Of a stretch of DNA of 34,951 nt, positions 18,021 to 25,072 are shown in pieces (position 1 is the stretch's first letter; the number at the start of each line of letters is the position of its first letter). The DNA is taken from contig CADCJI010000029.1 in assembly GCA_902801625.1 (NCBI GenBank), positions 1-34,951 on the forward strand, read 5' to 3'. Position numbers and translations under genes: made by a program. The notes beneath the pieces are model-generated. The model saw only the letters and a list, made by a program, of their open reading frames with translations. It made no database searches and was not told the origin of the DNA. The DNA is from an uncultured Bacteroidia bacterium (GTDB lineage: Bacteria > Bacteroidota > Bacteroidia > Bacteroidales > F082).

Positions 18021-18422
18021 TTATTTAATGACTTTGTTTGCCATGAGCATGATATCTTGCGCCGAACAGCCGTTGTTGCACACAAAATGAATGGTTTGGC
18101 TTTCAACAGTCACTTCTTCGGCGATAGGGAGCTCATCATTGGGTTGGCTTGAGCGGGTCATTCCGAAAATGGTCACGCCGATGACGAGGCTAGCGGCGGC
18201 TGCGTAGGGTATCCAACGCCGGTTGTGGTGAAAGCGGATGACCTTCGTTCCCAAACCGGCAGGGTCTTGTTGCGCCTTTTCGGCCCACTGCAAAAAGGTC
18301 TTGTCGTCAGGCACCGTCTTTTCGGCCTGCTTCTCCCACTGTTGACGATGTTCCCATTGGGTTTTGAAATCGTCGCGTTGCGTGCTTGGGTTCATTGCTT
18401 TTATGTTGTCTTTCATTGTCAT
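18021..18422 (-). CDS. Anti-sigma-like single-pass membrane protein
   Basis: A 133-residue protein with a charged cytoplasmic N-terminal ~70 residues, one membrane segment (WIPYAAAASLVIGVTIFGM), and a ~45-residue outer part that ends in FVCNNGCSAQDIMLM. Its start overlaps the sigma-factor stop by 4 bases (ATGA), which implies coupled synthesis. Topology and position fit an anti-sigma factor that holds the ECF sigma at the membrane, though I see no recognisable zinc-finger anti-sigma motif. The CxxxC pair outside the membrane might sense redox state or metal; that is inference. Confidence 0.7.
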   Translation of the reverse strand: MTMKDNIKAMNPSTQRDDFKTQWEHRQQWEKQAEKTVPDDKTFLQWAEKAQQDPAGLGTKVIRFHHNRRWIPYAAAASLVIGVTIFGMTRSSQPNDELPIAEEVTVESQTIHFVCNNGCSAQDIMLMANKVIK

Positions 18423-18955
18423 AGTTTGTTTTCCCTTTCGTACATGATTCTAAGTTTCCGTTTGAGTCGGGCGATGCGCATGGCCACGGCACCCACTGAA
18501 CTGTTGGTCATCTCAGCGATTTCCTTGTAGGAGAAGCCATCGAGAAAGGCACGGATAATAACACCGCTTTCTTCAGGCAGAGCTTCAATAAGTTGTTGCA
18601 ATTGCTGGTAGTTGTCGTCGCCGGGCTCTTCGTCCTTTTTGTCCACATTATTCGTTTCGATGGATTCTGTTTGCGGACTTCTGATATCTTTGCGTTGCAG
18701 CATCAGCATGGTGTTGGTGGCAACGCGCCACACCCAGGTCTTTTCCGAACTACGCCCCTCAAAACTTTTGAAGCTCCTCCAAAGATTCACGATAACTTCC
18801 TGGACACAATCTTCTGTGTTCCAAGCACTTCCAAGTCTATAGTCGGAACAAATATGCCAAATCATGGCCTTATGCCTAAGGATCAAGGCATTGAATTCGG
18901 CATGGGTTGTGTCGATATTGCTTTTGTCGGCTCCTTGTGACTCGGAAGATGCCAT
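18419..18955 (-). CDS. ECF-family RNA polymerase sigma factor
   Basis: A 178-residue sigma-70 family protein. Region 2 is visible as HKAMIWHICSDYRLGSAWNTEDCVQEVIVNLWRSF with the WVWRVATN segment. Region 4 contains LPEESGVIIRAFLDGFSYKEIAEM followed by SSVGAVAMRIARLKRKLR, a standard helix-turn-helix. It leads an operon with the anti-sigma-like protein, the lipoprotein and possibly a T9SS cargo gene. A good -7 box precedes it, so the primary sigma probably drives its basal expression. Confidence 0.92.
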   Translation of the reverse strand: MASSESQGADKSNIDTTHAEFNALILRHKAMIWHICSDYRLGSAWNTEDCVQEVIVNLWRSFKSFEGRSSEKTWVWRVATNTMLMLQRKDIRSPQTESIETNNVDKKDEEPGDDNYQQLQQLIEALPEESGVIIRAFLDGFSYKEIAEMTNSSVGAVAMRIARLKRKLRIMYERENKL

Positions 18956-18986
18956 TCTTTTTGTTTGTCTTTTGATGATTTAGTTG

Positions 18987-18994
18987 CAAAGGTA
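18987..18994 (-). promoter_or_regulatory. -7 box for the ECF sigma operon
   Basis: On the minus strand the sequence reads TACCTTTG, matching TAnnTTTG, about 32 bases before the sigma-factor ATG. Confidence 0.5.
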
Positions 18995-19123
18995 TATTGA
19001 AAAATAACGCAACTCTTCATTTTTTTCGCTTCATCCCGACTTTTTTTCCTGCACTTGTTATTTTTTGCAGTTTTCTGCAACTAATATTAATGTTAATCAA
19101 TATCTCATCTAACATTTACAAGT

Positions 19124-19933
19124 ATGAAACGAACATTTATCTTTTCAGTGCTGACTTTGGCACTCATGATGATCTGCCAAAGTGCGTTTGCCTATGATTA
19201 CATTGTCAATGGCATCTATTACCGCAAAGCTACGCAACAACTCCCAGGTGGCGGTTGCGGCGAAACCTACCTGATCGTAGTCAACAACGACTACCCAAAC
19301 ACCTATTCGGGTGATGTGGTCGTTCCCGAAACAGAAATCATCAATGGGGAGTCGTTAAGGGTACGCTACATTGCCAGCGAGGCTTTCTATGGCTGTGTTG
19401 ACCTCACTAGCATTACTTTGCCCAGCACCATCGTAAACATCGGTTTCCATTCGTTTGCCGACTGCCAGCGTTTGGAATATATCGACCTCCCTGCGGGTAT
19501 GCAACAAATCAATTCGAATGCCTTCAGTAATTGCTACGAACTCGATCACATCTTCATTCACAGCACTGAGCCGTTTTTCCTTTGGGATGACGCTTTTGCC
19601 GACATCAACGACCATGTGCATATCGTTGTGCCCTGCAACTGCATCGAAGCTTTCGAGGCCGCCGAGGAATGGCAAGGTATCCAGCTTTATGACGACTGCG
19701 GCAATGTGGGTATCGGCGAAGCCAAAGCCGTTGCTTTTGATGTTTACCCCAACCCTGTTTCGGGAACCCTCACCATCGAAGCCGAAGGTCTCGTTACGAT
19801 TTCCGATGAAATGGGCCGCGTCGTGAGAACCTTGTTCGTGGATGACAAACAAACCATCGATTTGCAAGGTCTTTCCAGTGGCATTTATTTCGTGAAAGCT
19901 GGTACTGAGGTAAAGAAGGTTTTGGTAAAATAA
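19124..19933 (+). CDS. BspA-type leucine-rich repeat protein with T9SS sorting domain
   Basis: A 269-residue exported protein: a signal peptide (MKRTFIFSVLTLALMMICQSAFA), then three or so LRR_5/BspA-type repeats (IASEAFYGCVDLTSITLPST, FHSFADCQRLEYIDLPAGM, NAFSNCYELDHIFIHS), then a T9SS type A domain (FDVYPNPVSGTLTIEA ... LSSGIYFVKAGTEVKKVLVK). BspA-like repeats in oral and gut Bacteroidetes serve surface adhesion to host proteins or other bacteria, which is a plausible role here. It is monocistronic and converges with the DUF362 gene. Confidence 0.9.
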   Translation: MKRTFIFSVLTLALMMICQSAFAYDYIVNGIYYRKATQQLPGGGCGETYLIVVNNDYPNTYSGDVVVPETEIINGESLRVRYIASEAFYGCVDLTSITLPSTIVNIGFHSFADCQRLEYIDLPAGMQQINSNAFSNCYELDHIFIHSTEPFFLWDDAFADINDHVHIVVPCNCIEAFEAAEEWQGIQLYDDCGNVGIGEAKAVAFDVYPNPVSGTLTIEAEGLVTISDEMGRVVRTLFVDDKQTIDLQGLSSGIYFVKAGTEVKKVLVK

Positions 19934-19956
19934 AAAAACTAAATCGTTTTCAATGA

Positions 19957-19994
19957 CAAAAAAATCCGAAAGCGAGCAGCCTTCGGATTTTTTT
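19957..19994. terminator. Bidirectional intrinsic terminator
   Basis: The stem ATCCGAAaGC / GCcTTCGGAT is flanked by an A-run on the left and TTTTTTT on the right, so it can stop transcription on both strands. It lies between the convergent LRR (+) and DUF362 (-) genes. Confidence 0.85.
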
Positions 19995-20012
19995 ATCTCA
20001 CAATCTAAATTG

Positions 20013-21011
20013 TCAATCTTTATTGTCTATACTGACAATTGAATATTTCCGTGTCCCAAGTCCAATCTGTTCGGCATACTCCACAGTATGAGTGCCGTGT
20101 TTCTTGTTGATGCGGTCTAGCAAAGGCTTGGCGTCGTCGCCTTCTGTGCTAGCGTGGTTGAACACGAGGTCGAGGCAGGCTTGGTCGAGAGCAACGGGGT
20201 CGATGGAGGCTAAAATGCCGATGTCCTTGATACGCGGTGCAGCGGGATGTCCGTCGCAATCACAGTCCACAGACATGTTGTTCATCACATTGATATAAAT
20301 GATGTCCTTGCCTTCCTGCTTGAAATAGTCGTGCACGGCCTGTGCCGCAGCAGCCATCGACTCGAGGAAATTGTCCTGATTGGCAATCGTCCATCTAGTC
20401 TTGCTCTTGCCTCCAGAGTGGATGTAGAGTTTTCCAGCGGTTGATGCAACACCTATCGACTGGTTCTTCAATACACCGCCGAAACCGCCCATGGCATGTC
20501 CCTTGAAATGGGCAAGGTTGATCATGAAATCATAGTTTTGAATGTGAGAGCCAACGATGTCGTATTGCAGATGCTTGGTGTCCTTGACTGGCAGCTGGAT
20601 TTCGCCTTCCTCATCCATGATGTCAACGGTAGCGATGTCGTTGTAGCCGCGCTCGGCGATGGCTTGGCGGTGTTTTTCAGTGTTGCCACGGTTGCCGCCG
20701 TATGCCGTGTTACACTCCACTAGAGTACCATTCACTTTTTGTACCAGGTTTTTAATCAGCTCGGGACGCAGGTGGTTGCTCTTCGATGACTCGCCGGTGG
20801 AGATTTTAACCGCCACACGACCATGGGCTTCCACGCCCAAGGCCTCATAGATGCGCACCAGCCCTTCAGGACTGATGTCAGTGGTCATATAAACCGTTGC
20901 TGCCTCACCTTCAGTCGTGGGCGGAGCGGGTTGATGTGTTTGTGCATGGCATGAAGCCATTCCTAAAGTGCAAATCAGTGCCATAATGATAGTGTAATGG
21001 TATTGTTTCAT
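20013..21011 (-). CDS. DUF362 domain lipoprotein
   Basis: A 332-residue protein with a lipoprotein signal (MKQYHYTIIMALICTLGMASC). The mature part matches DUF362: GRVAVKISTGESSKSNHLRPELIKNL, VECNTAYGGNRGNTEKH, DFMINLAHFKGHAMGGFGGVLKNQSIG, and a C-terminal DIGILASIDPVALDQACLDLV. DUF362 proteins are often fused to ferredoxin domains; none is visible here, although a CDCDG cluster is present. The function is unknown. I chose the ATG at 21011 because it begins the signal peptide, and the longer upstream frame runs into the divergent promoter. Confidence 0.87.
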   Translation of the reverse strand: MKQYHYTIIMALICTLGMASCHAQTHQPAPPTTEGEAATVYMTTDISPEGLVRIYEALGVEAHGRVAVKISTGESSKSNHLRPELIKNLVQKVNGTLVECNTAYGGNRGNTEKHRQAIAERGYNDIATVDIMDEEGEIQLPVKDTKHLQYDIVGSHIQNYDFMINLAHFKGHAMGGFGGVLKNQSIGVASTAGKLYIHSGGKSKTRWTIANQDNFLESMAAAAQAVHDYFKQEGKDIIYINVMNNMSVDCDCDGHPAAPRIKDIGILASIDPVALDQACLDLVFNHASTEGDDAKPLLDRINKKHGTHTVEYAEQIGLGTRKYSIVSIDNKD

Positions 21012-21036
21012 TGAAAATGATGTATTTATTGAACTG

Positions 21037-21061
21037 CAAAGATAAACAAATTCTATCTTTG
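21037..21061. promoter_or_regulatory. Back-to-back divergent -7 boxes
   Basis: The minus-strand box TATCTTTG occupies 21037-21044 and the plus-strand box TATCTTTG occupies 21054-21061, only 9 bases apart. The plus box is 8 bases from the EamA transporter ATG, so that transcript has a very short leader or none. RNA polymerase could hardly occupy both promoters at once. Confidence 0.55.
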
Positions 21062-21069
21062 CGCCCGAA

Positions 21070-22050
21070 ATGTTTATCGGAGAACTAATATCATTAGGCG
21101 TTGCCGTTTCGTGGACCGCTACCGCATTGTTTGCGGAGGTGGGCTCGAAACGCATGGGCTCGCTGCCGTTCAACACCATTCGTATGACGATGTCGCTGGT
21201 GTTTCTTGCCATCACGCTTTGGTTGGTGATGGGTGTGCCTTATCCGCGTTATGCCGATGGCTGCACTTGGACATGGCTGCTACTCTCGGGCTTGGTAGGT
21301 TATGTCATCGGTGACTATTGCCTAATGCAAGGTTACATTAAGATAGGTTCTCGTTTCGGTCAACTCTTTATGACTTTGTCGGCACCTACGGCAGCAGTCA
21401 CGGGACGGTTGCTCCTCGGTGAGCAGATGCGTCCCATCGCCATCGTTGGCATGGTCGTCACCTTGAGCGGCATTGCGCTTTCGATATTGTCGAAGAGCGA
21501 CAAATCCGATCATCATGCCATCCATTTTAAGCTACCTGCGAAAGGCATATTTTTCGCGGCGATGGCTGGCATTTGTCAAGGCTTCGGCTTGGTGCTCAGC
21601 AAAGTAGGATTAACGCATTACGACGCTGCACTCACTGCCGCTGGCATCTCAGGCGATTCGGTCTTTGCCAACGCCGTGTTACCTCTGCCTGTAAGCGTCA
21701 GCATGTCGTTTGCCGCCACCACTATCCGCGCTTATATTGGATTAGTGGGCTTTTTCTTAGCGTTGATATTGTTTAACAAAGACGGACTTGCCCAGTTGCG
21801 TCATGCAGTGAGTGACCGTAAGGCGATGTGGTGCGTGCTGGCATCCACTATATTCGGACCTTTCATCGGAGTCAGCGCGTCGGTATTGGCCACGCAATTC
21901 ACCTCGGCGGGCATCGCCCAGACGCTTTTTGCGCTTACACCCATATTGATCATCGCCCCAGCAGCCATCCTTTTCCATCAAAAGGTGACCTTACGCGAAG
22001 TTATAGGTGCTGTCATCAGTGTTGTTGGCGTTTGTCTGTTCTTTGTGTAA
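21070..22050 (+). CDS. DMT superfamily (EamA) transporter
   Basis: A 326-residue inner-membrane protein with about ten hydrophobic segments arranged as two EamA repeats (LISLGVAVSWTATALFAEVGS at the start; GIFFAAMAGICQGFGLVLSKVG beginning the second half). It ends with VTLREVIGAVISVVGVCLFFV, typical of the family. EamA proteins export or import small metabolites such as amino acids; the substrate cannot be predicted. It is divergent from the DUF362 gene. Confidence 0.9.
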   Translation: MFIGELISLGVAVSWTATALFAEVGSKRMGSLPFNTIRMTMSLVFLAITLWLVMGVPYPRYADGCTWTWLLLSGLVGYVIGDYCLMQGYIKIGSRFGQLFMTLSAPTAAVTGRLLLGEQMRPIAIVGMVVTLSGIALSILSKSDKSDHHAIHFKLPAKGIFFAAMAGICQGFGLVLSKVGLTHYDAALTAAGISGDSVFANAVLPLPVSVSMSFAATTIRAYIGLVGFFLALILFNKDGLAQLRHAVSDRKAMWCVLASTIFGPFIGVSASVLATQFTSAGIAQTLFALTPILIIAPAAILFHQKVTLREVIGAVISVVGVCLFFV

Positions 22051-22140
22051 CCTCAAAAACCACATTGCAATAAATGCAAAACCGCCACAAAGGCATAATA
22101 CCCTTGCGACGGTCAAATTCATTAGAGTCAAAGTATCGTT

Positions 22141-22326
22141 TTATTGATACTTGGTGAATTGATATTTTTCTCTCAGTTCGGCCTGCTTTTCAGGCGACAC
22201 GGAGGTGATGTAGGACTTCCAGCCTGGACAAAAGTTGATGTGCCAACGCCAAAAGCGTCCCATCAGTGATTTGGGCTTCGCATCGTAGTGCGCGCGAATC
22301 TTGCAGTTTTCACAAGGGTGTGCCAT
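22141..22326 (-). CDS. Small CxxC protein following glutathione peroxidase
   Basis: A 61-residue basic protein: MAHPCENCKIRAHYDAKPKS, then GRFWRWHINFCPGWKSYI, then a charged tail. Three cysteines (CENC and one in FCPGW) could bind zinc or act in redox. The ATG is 4 bases after the glutathione peroxidase stop, so the two genes are one transcript and probably work in the same response. I do not recognise a named family. The longer in-frame extension lies within the peroxidase gene and was rejected. Confidence 0.7.
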   Translation of the reverse strand: MAHPCENCKIRAHYDAKPKSLMGRFWRWHINFCPGWKSYITSVSPEKQAELREKYQFTKYQ

Positions 22327-22330
22327 AGCC

Positions 22331-22879
22331 TTATTTGAGCATGTTTTCAATTTCAGCCTCCATGTCCTCGGGCTTCGCCACAGGAGCGAAACGCTTGATG
22401 ACACTGCCGTCTTTCGAGATGAGGAACTTGGTGAAGTTCCAGCGCACACCTCCTTCTTCACGACCCTCAGATTTGCTCAAGCCGTCGACAAGTTTCATGG
22501 TAGCCTTGTCTTTCAGTCCGTGGACTTCTTCGGTCGGTACTTGCTGTGTCAGATACTTGAAGATGGGGTGGGCATTCTCGCCGAAGACATCTATCTTCTT
22601 CATCAGCGGGAAGGTCACACCATGGTTGAGACGGCAGAACTCAGCAATCTCTTCATCGGTACTGGGCTCTTGGTGCTTGAATTGATCGCAGGGGAAGCCG
22701 AGAATCACCAGACCTTGATCTTTGTACTTCTTGTAGAGGGCTTCCAATCCGTCGTATTGAGGAGTAAAACCACATTTTGATGCGGTGTTGACAATCATGA
22801 GGACCTTGCCTTTGTATTGGGCCATGTCCACTTCTTCACCCTTGTTGTTCAGGGCCTTAAAGTCATAAATCGTAGTCAT
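22331..22879 (-). CDS. Glutathione peroxidase family (thiol peroxidase)
   Basis: A 182-residue protein with the GPx signatures: VNTASKCGFTPQY with peroxidatic Cys 36 (Cys, not selenocysteine), ILGFPCDQFKHQEP with the conserved Gln and a possible resolving Cys, and RWNFTKFLISKDG with the catalytic Trp/Asn. Bacterial Cys-type members usually reduce hydroperoxides with thioredoxin rather than glutathione. It follows the OhrR-type regulator gene by 11 bases, consistent with peroxide control. Confidence 0.93.
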   Translation of the reverse strand: MTTIYDFKALNNKGEEVDMAQYKGKVLMIVNTASKCGFTPQYDGLEALYKKYKDQGLVILGFPCDQFKHQEPSTDEEIAEFCRLNHGVTFPLMKKIDVFGENAHPIFKYLTQQVPTEEVHGLKDKATMKLVDGLSKSEGREEGGVRWNFTKFLISKDGSVIKRFAPVAKPEDMEAEIENMLK

Positions 22880-22890
22880 TTCTTTAGTGT

Positions 22891-23346
22891 TTATTGATTT
22901 GTTTGTTGTTTCTTAAGTCCTTCGATAAGTTTGTCGAGTGAGGGAATCATTCTGACAAATTCTTCCTCTTCGCCTGTTATTTGGATGATTTCGTCACTAA
23001 GACATTCGGGAATGTGTTTGGCCTGCTCGCGCATTTCGATGCCTTTTTTTGTCAACGAGACAATACGCTGGCGTGTGTCTTCCTTGCCTTTGGTGCGCTT
23101 GACTAACCCTGCTTTCTCCATACGCTGCAAAAGCGGCGTGACGGTATTGGTTTCCAGCAGCAACTTGTGTGCGATGTCGTTCACCGGTTGCTTGTCCTGC
23201 TCCCACAAGACTAATAATACAAGGTATTGCGGGTAGGTGATGCCAAGCGGGTCAAGATAGGGATGATAGGCCCCCATCGTGAGTCGCGCTGCCGTGTAAA
23301 GCCGGAAGCAAAGTTGATTGTCCAATTTGAGTTGTTCGTATTCCAT
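22891..23346 (-). CDS. OhrR-type MarR family peroxide sensor
   Basis: A 151-residue winged-helix protein. The N-terminal LDNQLCFRLYTAARL contains Cys 13 in the position of the OhrR sensing cysteine, with the usual neighbouring residues. The HTH/wing follows (DIAHKLLLETNTVTPLLQRMEKAGLVKR, then KEDTRQRIVSLT). A second Cys at 115 could form the disulfide partner as in two-Cys OhrR proteins. OhrR represses organic hydroperoxide defence genes until oxidised. Here the likely targets are its own operon with glutathione peroxidase and the divergent nitroreductase, both reached through palindromes in the shared upstream region. Confidence 0.9.
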   Translation of the reverse strand: MEYEQLKLDNQLCFRLYTAARLTMGAYHPYLDPLGITYPQYLVLLVLWEQDKQPVNDIAHKLLLETNTVTPLLQRMEKAGLVKRTKGKEDTRQRIVSLTKKGIEMREQAKHIPECLSDEIIQITGEEEEFVRMIPSLDKLIEGLKKQQTNQ

Positions 23347-23357
23347 TGCACAAATTT

Positions 23358-23373
23358 ATATCGTTCACGATGC
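23358..23373. promoter_or_regulatory. Candidate OhrR operator A
   Basis: ATATCGTTCACGATGC is an imperfect version of the perfect palindrome at 23393. It sits between the -7 box of the ohrR operon and its ATG, where a bound repressor would block transcription. Confidence 0.55.
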
Positions 23374-23380
23374 AAAAGTA
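23373..23380 (-). promoter_or_regulatory. -7 box for the ohrR-GPx operon
   Basis: On the minus strand the sequence reads TACTTTTG, matching TAnnTTTG, about 26 bases from the ATG of the regulator and touching candidate operator A. Confidence 0.55.
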
Positions 23381-23392
23381 CACATTATTTTT

Positions 23393-23408
23393 ATATCGCA
23401 AGCGATAT
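23393..23408. promoter_or_regulatory. Candidate OhrR operator B
   Basis: ATATCGCAAGCGATAT is a 16-bp palindrome (7-bp arms, AA centre) midway between the divergent ohrR and nitroreductase genes, about 33 bases upstream of the nitroreductase -7 box. Confidence 0.6.
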
Positions 23409-23441
23409 TTTTTGATTTTTTTTCGAAAAAAGAAAAATTTG

Positions 23442-23449
23442 TATCTTTG
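23442..23449 (+). promoter_or_regulatory. -7 box for the nitroreductase gene
   Basis: TATCTTTG, an exact TAnnTTTG match, 21 bases before the ATG at 23471. Confidence 0.55.
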
Positions 23450-23470
23450 CGACCTGTAAATGAATTCATT

Positions 23471-24142
23471 ATGACACTACAAGAAGCTATCGTTGCACGC
23501 CACTCGGTGAGGCATTACTTGGAAAAACCTATCGAATCGGAGAAGGTCGCGCAACTGCAGGCCTTAATTGACGAATGTAATAAGGAAGGCCGACTGCACC
23601 TCCAGTTGGTCACCGACGAACCGAAAGCCTTTGCCAGTGGAATGGCGAAATACGGCGGGTTTAAAGGGGTAGGCAACTATATCGCCGTTGTCGGGCCTAA
23701 AGGCGAAGATGTGAAACTTGGTTACTATGGCGAGAAGGTGGTGCTGCTGGCCCAGACCCTCGGCTTGAATTCATGCTGGGTGGGCTTATCGTTCAAAAAG
23801 CAACCCGACCAATACCAGGTGCTTGAAGGTGAATCCTTGGTGGCAGTAATCGCTTTGGGTTATGGTGCCACCCAAGGCAATGCCCATCCGCAAAAGAAGG
23901 GCATTGAACATTTCTGTCGTGTGGAAGGGGTCATTCCTAAATGGTTCCGCAAGGGAATGGAAGCCGCTTTGTTAGCGCCCACTGCCGTCAACCAGCAGAA
24001 GTTTGAGTTCATCCTTCATGAAAGCAGCCGCGTGGAGGCCAAGGCAAAGTTCACCTTCATCGGCTACGCCGCCCTCGACCTTGGTATCGCCAAGTGTCAT
24101 TTCGAGATTGGGGCTGGGAAGGAAAATTTCAGCTGGGTGTAA
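23471..24142 (+). CDS. Nitroreductase family protein (TM1586-like)
   Basis: A 223-residue flavin-fold protein: MTLQEAIVARHSVRHYLEKP opens with the FMN-phosphate binding Arg-His-Ser-Val-Arg pattern, followed by KLGYYGEKVVLLAQTLGLNSCWVGL and the late MEAALLAPTAVNQQKFEF. Such proteins form the putative TM-nitroreductase branch, with NAD(P)H-dependent reduction of an unknown substrate. It is divergent from the OhrR-type regulator, so peroxide or thiol stress probably induces it. The ATG at 23471 begins the conserved domain; the longer upstream frame covers the operators and was rejected. Confidence 0.88.
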   Translation: MTLQEAIVARHSVRHYLEKPIESEKVAQLQALIDECNKEGRLHLQLVTDEPKAFASGMAKYGGFKGVGNYIAVVGPKGEDVKLGYYGEKVVLLAQTLGLNSCWVGLSFKKQPDQYQVLEGESLVAVIALGYGATQGNAHPQKKGIEHFCRVEGVIPKWFRKGMEAALLAPTAVNQQKFEFILHESSRVEAKAKFTFIGYAALDLGIAKCHFEIGAGKENFSWV

Positions 24143-24255
24143 GCAACGATATCCTATTTTTCGCGCACCCGCTTGCCACTCATGTGCTCGATTTGCAGTT
24201 CAAGTATGAAGGCGTTGGGCGCATCCTGTGCCATATTTGCCGCTATGTCATAGCT

Positions 24256-25002
24256 CTATTCATTCAATATTTTCAAGAACCGCTTGTCGTTCATCTGCTC
24301 ATTGGTCAGATACTTGCCGTCATGAAAGAACGCGTATGTGGTGATTGGAGTGGGTGCGTTTTGTGCTTCAGCCTTGCTCTGCAAATGAATGGCTTTGAAT
24401 GCCACTCCCCTTTCTTTCGCGACCGTTTCAAGAATTGGAACATACTTACCATTAAACGGGCACTGGTTGGTGTAAAACAACACATACCCCTTTTCGTCGA
24501 TATGGGGATGCTTGGCACACGCTTTGAATTTCGGAACCTCGGCGTTTTTCGCAAAAGGCAAATACCAAAGTTGAATGCCGTTGTCAGCCTCGTCACAAAC
24601 CATGAACCCTTTATGCGACAGATATTTCGGATCGGCCAAAAAGGGCTTCTTCTTTGCTGACGACAGGATACACAGTCCGTTCTTCCCTTTCTCCTTACTG
24701 TCGCGAATACAATCGTTGAGCAAGTCGTTTGAATAGCCGTTTCCCTTGAAACTGCCTGATACCCAAAGACAGTCGATATACATGAAATTGTCGGCCACAA
24801 TCGGGTTCCAAGCATTCTCGGCAGGGATAAACTCGATAAAGCATTTCCCTCGCTCTATGCTTTTCAGAAATACTAGGCCGTCTTCAAAACGTTCTGCTAA
24901 CCACGCTTTTTTCGATGCCACTTGAACATCTTTGTCGTTGGAAATCGCACAGCAGATATGCTCTTGCTCAAGATTCTCTTTTGTTATTCTGATATATTCC
25001 AT
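24256..25002 (-). CDS. GNAT acetyltransferase with YoaP-like C-terminal domain
   Basis: A 248-residue protein. The N-terminal ~140 residues form a GNAT domain (FMYIDCLWVSGSFKGNGYSNDLL is the acetyl-CoA region, then GLCILSSAKKKPFLADPKYL). The C-terminal part (VLFYTNQCPFNGKYVPILETVAKERGV ... KAIHLQSKAEAQNAPTPITTYAFFHDGKYLTNEQMN) has a thioredoxin-like look and matches the YoaP domain, with a Cys in the NQCPF motif. The acceptor is unknown. It follows the macrodomain gene on the same strand by 70 bases but has its own -7 box, so it may be only partly linked to that operon. Confidence 0.87.
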   Translation of the reverse strand: MEYIRITKENLEQEHICCAISNDKDVQVASKKAWLAERFEDGLVFLKSIERGKCFIEFIPAENAWNPIVADNFMYIDCLWVSGSFKGNGYSNDLLNDCIRDSKEKGKNGLCILSSAKKKPFLADPKYLSHKGFMVCDEADNGIQLWYLPFAKNAEVPKFKACAKHPHIDEKGYVLFYTNQCPFNGKYVPILETVAKERGVAFKAIHLQSKAEAQNAPTPITTYAFFHDGKYLTNEQMNDKRFLKILNE

Positions 25003-25023
25003 GGCTTGTATTGAATGAGGCTG

Positions 25024-25031
25024 CAAAACTA
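25024..25031 (-). promoter_or_regulatory. -7 box for the YoaP-type acetyltransferase
   Basis: On the minus strand the sequence reads TAGTTTTG, matching TAnnTTTG, 21 bases from the ATG. Confidence 0.5.
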
Positions 25032-25072
25032 CAAAAAAACCAAGCCCTTAAAACAAACACTGCCACAAAGGT

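Noticed and set aside
24094-24660. Plus-strand frame overlapping the end of the nitroreductase and the YoaP-type gene
   Set aside because: It overlaps a well-supported minus-strand gene and carries no domain of its own.
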